From the NCBI GenBank assembly GCA_947447835.1, contig CANFLP010000022.1, forward strand, positions 1-20,570: a DNA stretch of 20,570 nt, in the 5' to 3' direction. Position 1 is the stretch's first letter. Each line of letters begins with the position of its first letter. Origin of the DNA: Bacteroidota bacterium (GTDB taxonomy: Bacteria; Bacteroidota; Bacteroidia; Chitinophagales; Chitinophagaceae). Below are positions 16,644-20,570 of this stretch, piece by piece. The notes beneath the pieces were generated by a model, which was not told where the DNA came from, did not search any database, and was given only the letters and a program-made list of their open reading frames with translations. The translations under genes were made by a program, and so were the position numbers.

Positions 16644-16682
16644 TAATCCGCCTTTTTGAGCCTTTGCTTTAAAGGCGGATTA
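16644..16682 (+). promoter_or_regulatory. Hairpin between acpP and fabF
   Basis: A 12-bp perfect stem (16644-16655 with 16671-16682; arms TAATCCGCCTTT and AAAGGCGGATTA) encloses 15 nt. The same right arm can instead pair with a second GCCTTT at 16660-16665, giving a smaller rival hairpin (6 bp, 5-nt loop). No U tract follows, so it looks like an mRNA stabiliser, processing site or attenuator rather than a simple terminator. Confidence 0.6.
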
Positions 16683-16702
16683 TTAATTTAAAAAACAAAG
16701 TC

Positions 16703-17956
16703 ATGCAGACTAAACGCATCGTAGTTACAGGTATTGGTACATTAAATCCATTGGGGAATAATCTTGGTGAATACTGGGATAATTTAGTAAATGGTGTTTC
16801 AGGTGCTGATATGATTACGCAATTTGATGCGTCTAAGTTTAAGACAAGGTTTGCTTGTGAGATTAAAGGGTTTGAAGCGACTAATTTCATGGATCGTAAA
16901 GAAGCTAGAAAACTAGATCGTTTTGCTCAGATTGCTTTAGTAGCTAGTGACCAAGCTGTTTTAGATGCGGGTATTACAAAAGAAAATGTTGACCACGACC
17001 GAGTAGGTGTGGTGTTTGCAAGTGGCATTGGTGGTTTAACAACCTTTACCGAAGAAGTTACCAATTTTGTTCATGGTGATGGCACTCCAAGATTCAATCC
17101 TTTTTTTATTCCAAAAATGATTTTGGATATTGCTGCTGGACAAATTTCAATGAAGCATGGTTTTAGAGGACCTAACTATGCAGTAGTAAGTGCATGTGCT
17201 TCAAGTACCAATGCAATTATTTCTGCAATGGATAATTTGAAATTAGGCAAGGCCGATATAATCATCACAGGTGGTGCCGAAGCTGTAATTGGTGTTGCTG
17301 GAATGGGCGGTTTCAACGCCATGAAAGCAATGAGTGAAAGAAACGATGATCCTAAAACTGCAAGCCGTCCATATGATAAGGACCGTGATGGTTTTATTAT
17401 GGGTGAAGCGAGTGGAGTATTAGTATTAGAAGAATTAGAGCACGCTATTAAACGCGGTGCTAAAATATATTGTGAAGTTGTAGGTGGTGGCGCAACAGCG
17501 GATGCCTACCATTTAACAGCACCTCATCCAGATGGGTTAGGCGCAAAGAATGTTATGAACGCAGCTTTAAGAGATGCGGGAATGGTAGCAAGTGAAATTG
17601 ATTATATCAACACACACGGAACCTCAACTCCATTGGGAGATATTGCAGAAGCAAAAGCTATTACCGAAGTATTTGGCGAGCATGCTTACAACTTAAACAT
17701 CAGTTCAACTAAATCCATGACAGGTCACTGTTTAGGTGCTGCTGGTGTTATTGAGGCCATCGCTTGTATTCAATCGGTAATTCATGATATTGTTCCTCCA
17801 ACAATTAACCATTTCACAGACGATCCAGAATTAGACAATCGTCTTAATTTCACTTTCAACAAAGCACAAAAGCGTGTTGTGAATGCAGCATTGAGTAACA
17901 CTTTTGGATTTGGTGGACACAATGCCTGTGTGATTGTGAAAAAGTACAAGGCTTAA
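16703..17956 (+). CDS. fabF: Beta-ketoacyl-ACP synthase II
   Basis: The 417-residue condensing enzyme joins malonyl-ACP to a growing acyl-ACP with release of CO2, elongating fatty acids. The thiolase-fold catalytic triad is visible: Cys165 in VVSACASSTNA, His305 in NTHGTSTPLGD and His342 in STKSMTGHCLGAAG. These match Cys163, His303 and His340 of the E. coli enzyme in position. The C-terminal GFGGHNACVI is also standard. The Cys-His-His set with this length indicates KAS I/II rather than FabH. It lies between acpP and rnc, a gene order common in Bacteroidota, and is probably co-transcribed with both. Confidence 0.97.
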   Translation: MQTKRIVVTGIGTLNPLGNNLGEYWDNLVNGVSGADMITQFDASKFKTRFACEIKGFEATNFMDRKEARKLDRFAQIALVASDQAVLDAGITKENVDHDRVGVVFASGIGGLTTFTEEVTNFVHGDGTPRFNPFFIPKMILDIAAGQISMKHGFRGPNYAVVSACASSTNAIISAMDNLKLGKADIIITGGAEAVIGVAGMGGFNAMKAMSERNDDPKTASRPYDKDRDGFIMGEASGVLVLEELEHAIKRGAKIYCEVVGGGATADAYHLTAPHPDGLGAKNVMNAALRDAGMVASEIDYINTHGTSTPLGDIAEAKAITEVFGEHAYNLNISSTKSMTGHCLGAAGVIEAIACIQSVIHDIVPPTINHFTDDPELDNRLNFTFNKAQKRVVNAALSNTFGFGGHNACVIVKKYKA

Positions 17957-17966
17957 TTTAAAATCA

Positions 17967-18677
17967 GTGAAACGCCGCATCAACCAATTCATTTCTTTGT
18001 TTAAAAAAACTGGTTTTGAAGCGGACTTACATCATTTAATAGGATACCATACTGGGAATATTATTTTATTCCAAACAGCGCTAAATCATCGTTCAGTTAA
18101 GGATAATCCTACTGAAAATAATGAGCGCTTAGAATTTTTAGGCGATGCAGTTATTGGGACTGTTGTTGCAGATTATCTATTTAAAAAATATCCATACAAA
18201 GGCGAAGGTTTTTTAACAGAGATGCGAAGCAAGATGGTGAATCGTGCGCAGTTGAACAATATTGCTATTCAAATGGGCCTGCGTAAAATGACTAGGTTTA
18301 ATAAAATGGATGGAGGATTAAAGTCAAGTCAAATATTTGGCAATACGCTGGAAGCATTGGTAGGCGCCATTTATTTGGATAAAAAATATGACTTTACTAA
18401 AAAGTGGATCGTAGAGAGAATGATTCAGCCTTATTTGTTTATGGATGATTTAGAGTTGATAGATATCAATATAAAAAATAAAATTATTGGCTGGGCCTTA
18501 AAGCAGGGCAAGCAAATTGATTTTGTTTTGGCAGGCGAACAGTTAGAAGGTCGTCGCCGTTTATTTACAATTAATGTTGTACTTGATGGTGAAGTAGTAG
18601 CAAGTCAAAAAGGCTTTACTAAAAAAGACGCAAGCCAGTTAGCAGCGCAAAAGGCGATTGAAGCTTTAGGTATTTAG
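17967..18677 (+). CDS. rnc: Ribonuclease III
   Basis: This 236-residue double-strand-specific RNase processes rRNA precursors and structured mRNAs. The catalytic domain shows the signature NERLEFLGDAV (Glu53, Glu56, Asp60) and NTLEALVGAIYLD (Asn126, Glu129). A double-stranded RNA-binding domain fills about residues 165-234, ending KKDASQLAAQKAIEAL. Asn126 stands where the E. coli enzyme has Asp114, a metal ligand; Glu129 is the equivalent of Glu117. The start is GTG 17967: no ATG lies between it and the fabF stop 10 bp upstream, and the first internal ATG would remove the active site. Tight spacing suggests co-transcription with fabF. Confidence 0.95.
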   Translation: MKRRINQFISLFKKTGFEADLHHLIGYHTGNIILFQTALNHRSVKDNPTENNERLEFLGDAVIGTVVADYLFKKYPYKGEGFLTEMRSKMVNRAQLNNIAIQMGLRKMTRFNKMDGGLKSSQIFGNTLEALVGAIYLDKKYDFTKKWIVERMIQPYLFMDDLELIDINIKNKIIGWALKQGKQIDFVLAGEQLEGRRRLFTINVVLDGEVVASQKGFTKKDASQLAAQKAIEALGI

Positions 18678-18757
18678 CTTCTGAATATAATCTGGTACAG
18701 CTACTTGTAAAAAAAGTCAAGCGCAGTCTAAAATTTCCATCAATACTATTTTGAAAC

Positions 18758-19162
18758 TTATTGAATCGTTTGACAAAGTTCAATCAAAACACCGTTGCTA
18801 TCCTTTGGGTGCACAAAGCAAACTAGCTTATTATCTGCTCCTTTTTTAGGTACTTCATTTAATAAAGTAAACCCTTCGGCTCTTAAACGGTCCATTTCTG
18901 CTTGAATATCAGGCACTTCAAAGGCAATATGGTGCATGCCTTCCCCCTTTTTAGCAATAAACTTGGCAATCACCCCATCTGGGTCGCTACTCTCCAGCAA
19001 TTCTATCTTACTACCTTCCTTTAAGAAAAAGGCAGTGTTTACATTTTCGGAACCTACCGATTCTGTTTTATAACAAGTGCTATTCAAAAGCCTTTCGAAT
19101 AGGGGAATACTTTGTGCTAAGTTTTTGACTGCAATCCCTATGTGTTCTACGTTATAGCCCAT
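18758..19162 (-). CDS. mce: Methylmalonyl-CoA epimerase
   Basis: This 134-residue protein of the vicinal-oxygen-chelate (glyoxalase) fold interconverts the (R) and (S) forms of methylmalonyl-CoA between propionyl-CoA and succinyl-CoA. Two beta-alpha-beta-beta-beta halves are visible. Likely metal ligands are His7 (VEHIGIAV), a His in GMHHIAFEV, and the Glu in NGVLIELCQ. The segment GEGMHHIAFEVPDI is characteristic of the epimerase. It converges on rnc, with an 80-bp gap lacking a clear terminator, and diverges from iscS. A -7 element on the minus strand lies 38 bp upstream. Partner mutase or carboxylase genes are not in the window. Confidence 0.92.
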   Translation of the reverse strand: MGYNVEHIGIAVKNLAQSIPLFERLLNSTCYKTESVGSENVNTAFFLKEGSKIELLESSDPDGVIAKFIAKKGEGMHHIAFEVPDIQAEMDRLRAEGFTLLNEVPKKGADNKLVCFVHPKDSNGVLIELCQTIQ

Positions 19163-19199
19163 TTTGGTTGGTTTTACGAATTGGGAAAAAAATACACTT

Positions 19200-19207
19200 C
19201 AAAGCTA
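19200..19207 (-). promoter_or_regulatory. Candidate -7 element of the mce gene
   Basis: On the minus strand TAGCTTTG matches TAnnTTTG exactly and lies 38 bp upstream of the start codon. The -33 position reads TGG rather than TTG. Confidence 0.4.
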
Positions 19208-19237
19208 AGGAAATCTCGATAATCCATGGCTAAGCTT

Positions 19238-19245
19238 TACTTTTG
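19238..19245 (+). promoter_or_regulatory. Candidate -7 element of iscS
   Basis: TACTTTTG matches TAnnTTTG exactly, 27 bp before the ATG at 19273. It lies within the region that an upstream TTG start at 19243 would translate, which supports the ATG as the true start. Confidence 0.45.
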
Positions 19246-19272
19246 TGCTCTGAGAAAAAATTAAACCCAGCT

Positions 19273-20490
19273 ATGTTAAAATTACCTATTTATCTTGATC
19301 ATAACGCAACTACCCCTATGGATCCGAGGGTATTGGAGGCAATGATTCCTTATTTTACCGAAAATTTCGGAAACGCAGCAAGTAGAAACCACTCATTTGG
19401 ATGGCATGCAGAAGAAGCGGTTGATTATGCTCGTGAGCAAGTTGCACAATTAATTGGAGCAGATCCTAAGGAAATTATCTTCACATCTGGTGCTACAGAG
19501 GGTGACAACTTAGCCATCAAGGGTGTATTTGAAATGTATGCAAGCAAAGGAAATCATATTATTACTTGTACAACTGAACACAAGGCTGTTTTAGATACTT
19601 GCAAGCACCTTGAAAAATTAGGAGCAGAAGTAACTTATTTGGAAGTGCAACCTGACGGATTAGTTGACATAAAAGCATTGGAAGCTGCAATGAGACCAAC
19701 TACTATTTTGGTTACTATCATGTACGCTAACAATGAAATTGGAGTTGTTCAACCAGTAAAAGAAATTAGTGCGATTGCTAAAAAGCATGGTGCCTTATTT
19801 TTTACAGATGGTGTTCAAGCTGTTGGTAAAATTCCAGTAGACGTTATTGCTGATGGAATTGATATTATGGCATTTACTGCACATAAAATGTATGGCCCTA
19901 AAGGTGTTGGTGCATTATATGTTCGTCGTAAAAATCCACGTGTAAAAGTAACTGCACAAATGGATGGCGGTGGCCACGAAAGAGGAATGCGTAGTGGTAC
20001 ATTAAACGTTCCAGGTATTGTAGGCTTTGGAAAGGCTGCCGAAATTGCAAGAACTGATATGGCTGCTGACACAGAAAGAATTTCTAAATTAAGAGATAAA
20101 TTAGAGAACGCATTAAAGCAAATAGATGAGTCGTATGTGAATGGTAATCCAGCACATCGTTTACCACATGTAAGCAATATCTCTTTCAAATATGTAGAGG
20201 GTGAAGGTTTAATGATGGGCTTTAACAAAGACATCGCATTGTCTTCTGGATCGGCTTGTACATCTGCTTCTTTGGAGCCTAGCTATGTATTAAAAGCATT
20301 AGGATTAGGTGACGATTTAGCACATAGCTCATTACGTTTTGGACTTGGTCGTTACACAACCGAAGAGCAAATTGATTTCACTATTAAAGCGGTAACAGAT
20401 ACTGTTTTAAAATTGAGAGAGATGAGTCCACTATGGGAGATGTTCAAAGAAGGTGTAGATATTGATTCAATTCAATGGGCACATCACTAA
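19273..20490 (+). CDS. iscS: Cysteine desulfurase IscS
   Basis: The 405-residue PLP enzyme takes sulfur from cysteine and passes it as a persulfide to IscU and other acceptors for Fe-S cluster and thio-cofactor synthesis. ATG 19273 is chosen because it gives LKLPIYLDHNATTPMDPRV, in register with the E. coli N-terminus; the in-frame TTG at 19243 adds ten unmatched residues. Visible active-site features are His103 (TEHKAVLD), the PLP Lys205 (TAHKMYGPKG) and the mobile-loop Cys329 (SGSACTSASLEPSYVL). These match His104, Lys206 and Cys328 of E. coli IscS, which places it in the IscS/NifS group rather than SufS. iscU begins 64 bp downstream. Confidence 0.96.
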   Translation: MLKLPIYLDHNATTPMDPRVLEAMIPYFTENFGNAASRNHSFGWHAEEAVDYAREQVAQLIGADPKEIIFTSGATEGDNLAIKGVFEMYASKGNHIITCTTEHKAVLDTCKHLEKLGAEVTYLEVQPDGLVDIKALEAAMRPTTILVTIMYANNEIGVVQPVKEISAIAKKHGALFFTDGVQAVGKIPVDVIADGIDIMAFTAHKMYGPKGVGALYVRRKNPRVKVTAQMDGGGHERGMRSGTLNVPGIVGFGKAAEIARTDMAADTERISKLRDKLENALKQIDESYVNGNPAHRLPHVSNISFKYVEGEGLMMGFNKDIALSSGSACTSASLEPSYVLKALGLGDDLAHSSLRFGLGRYTTEEQIDFTIKAVTDTVLKLREMSPLWEMFKEGVDIDSIQWAHH

Positions 20491-20508
20491 GGCATTTTCA
20501 TTATTCGA

Positions 20509-20525
20509 TTTATTTTCGAAATAAA
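20509..20525. repeat. Short AT hairpin between iscS and iscU
   Basis: TTTATTT-TCG-AAATAAA is a 7-bp, all-AT inverted repeat in the 64-bp gap. It is too weak for a terminator and may be chance. Confidence 0.25.
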
Positions 20526-20554
20526 AATTATCAAAACATTTAAAACATACAACA

Positions 20555-20570
20555 ATGGCATATTCAGATA
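20555..20570 (+). CDS. iscU: Fe-S scaffold IscU, first five codons (runs off the window)
   Basis: Only ATG and four codons (MAYSD) are present before the edge. The start matches my memory of IscU N-termini in Bacteroidota (MAYSDKV...), and the place directly after iscS fits. IscU is the scaffold that receives sulfur from IscS to assemble Fe-S clusters. The call rests mainly on context. Confidence 0.65.

Noticed and set aside
18678..18757. Terminator between convergent rnc and mce
   Set aside because: No stable inverted repeat with a U tract is visible on either strand.
19243..19272. TTG start adding ten residues to IscS
   Set aside because: The extension has no match in the family and overlaps the likely promoter element; the ATG at 19273 aligns with known IscS starts.
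19815..20234. 139-residue minus-strand frame inside iscS
   Set aside because: It lies fully antisense to a highly conserved gene, and its composition reflects the complementary strand.
1..20570. Mobile element, prophage, CRISPR or defence island
   Set aside because: No transposase, integrase, phage gene, repeat-spacer array or terminal repeats were found; gene content is metabolic, envelope and housekeeping.

Overview
The window looks like a chromosomal segment of a member of the Bacteroidota, most likely the Chitinophagaceae. The evidence is the AT-rich sequence, start codons without Shine-Dalgarno sequences, TAnnTTTG-type -7 promoter elements, VCBS/ASPIC lipoproteins, a SLC45/GPH-type sugar porter beside an amylosucrase, and the acpP-fabF-rnc gene order. 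The genus is an inference. No RNA gene, CRISPR array, insertion sequence, prophage or attachment site was seen.

Region 1 (1-11159) is devoted to the cell envelope. It opens with the 3' part of one giant FG-GAP/VCBS-repeat protein and, 4 bp later, a complete 1118-residue paralogue that is a lipoprotein. A membrane-anchored SRPBCC/GyrI-like protein lies opposite and overlaps the second gene tail-to-tail by 23 bp. Reading away from it are an exported GH65 glycosidase, which has a hydrolase-type rather than phosphorylase-type active site, and a small exported protein of unknown function. These two end at a perfect hairpin terminator. Next comes a two-gene unit: a lipoprotein of the vanadium haloperoxidase/PAP2 family and an outer-membrane beta-barrel protein. 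It is closed by a bidirectional terminator at 11177-11212.

Region 2 (11239-15518, minus strand) is a compact sucrose-use operon. The order is a sugar:cation symporter (MFS/GPH), a PfkB-family fructokinase, then an amylosucrase-type GH13 enzyme. Sucrose would be imported and split by the amylosucrase, whose glucosyl part goes to alpha-glucan (or water) and whose fructose is phosphorylated by the kinase. A candidate promoter and a small inverted repeat lie just upstream.

Region 3 (15676-20570) holds a small YcxB-like membrane protein and then housekeeping genes. acpP-fabF-rnc form a fatty-acid synthesis/RNase III operon with an unusual hairpin between acpP and fabF. The gene for methylmalonyl-CoA epimerase lies on the opposite strand and diverges from iscS. 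The first five codons of iscU are at the right edge.

No intergenic gap exceeds 300 bp; the longest is 222 bp (16141-16362). No clearly new system is proven. The best candidates for a second look are the haloperoxidase-like lipoprotein and barrel pair, the terminator and palindrome packed against its start, the sucrose module, and the acpP-fabF hairpin inside the operon that encodes RNase III.
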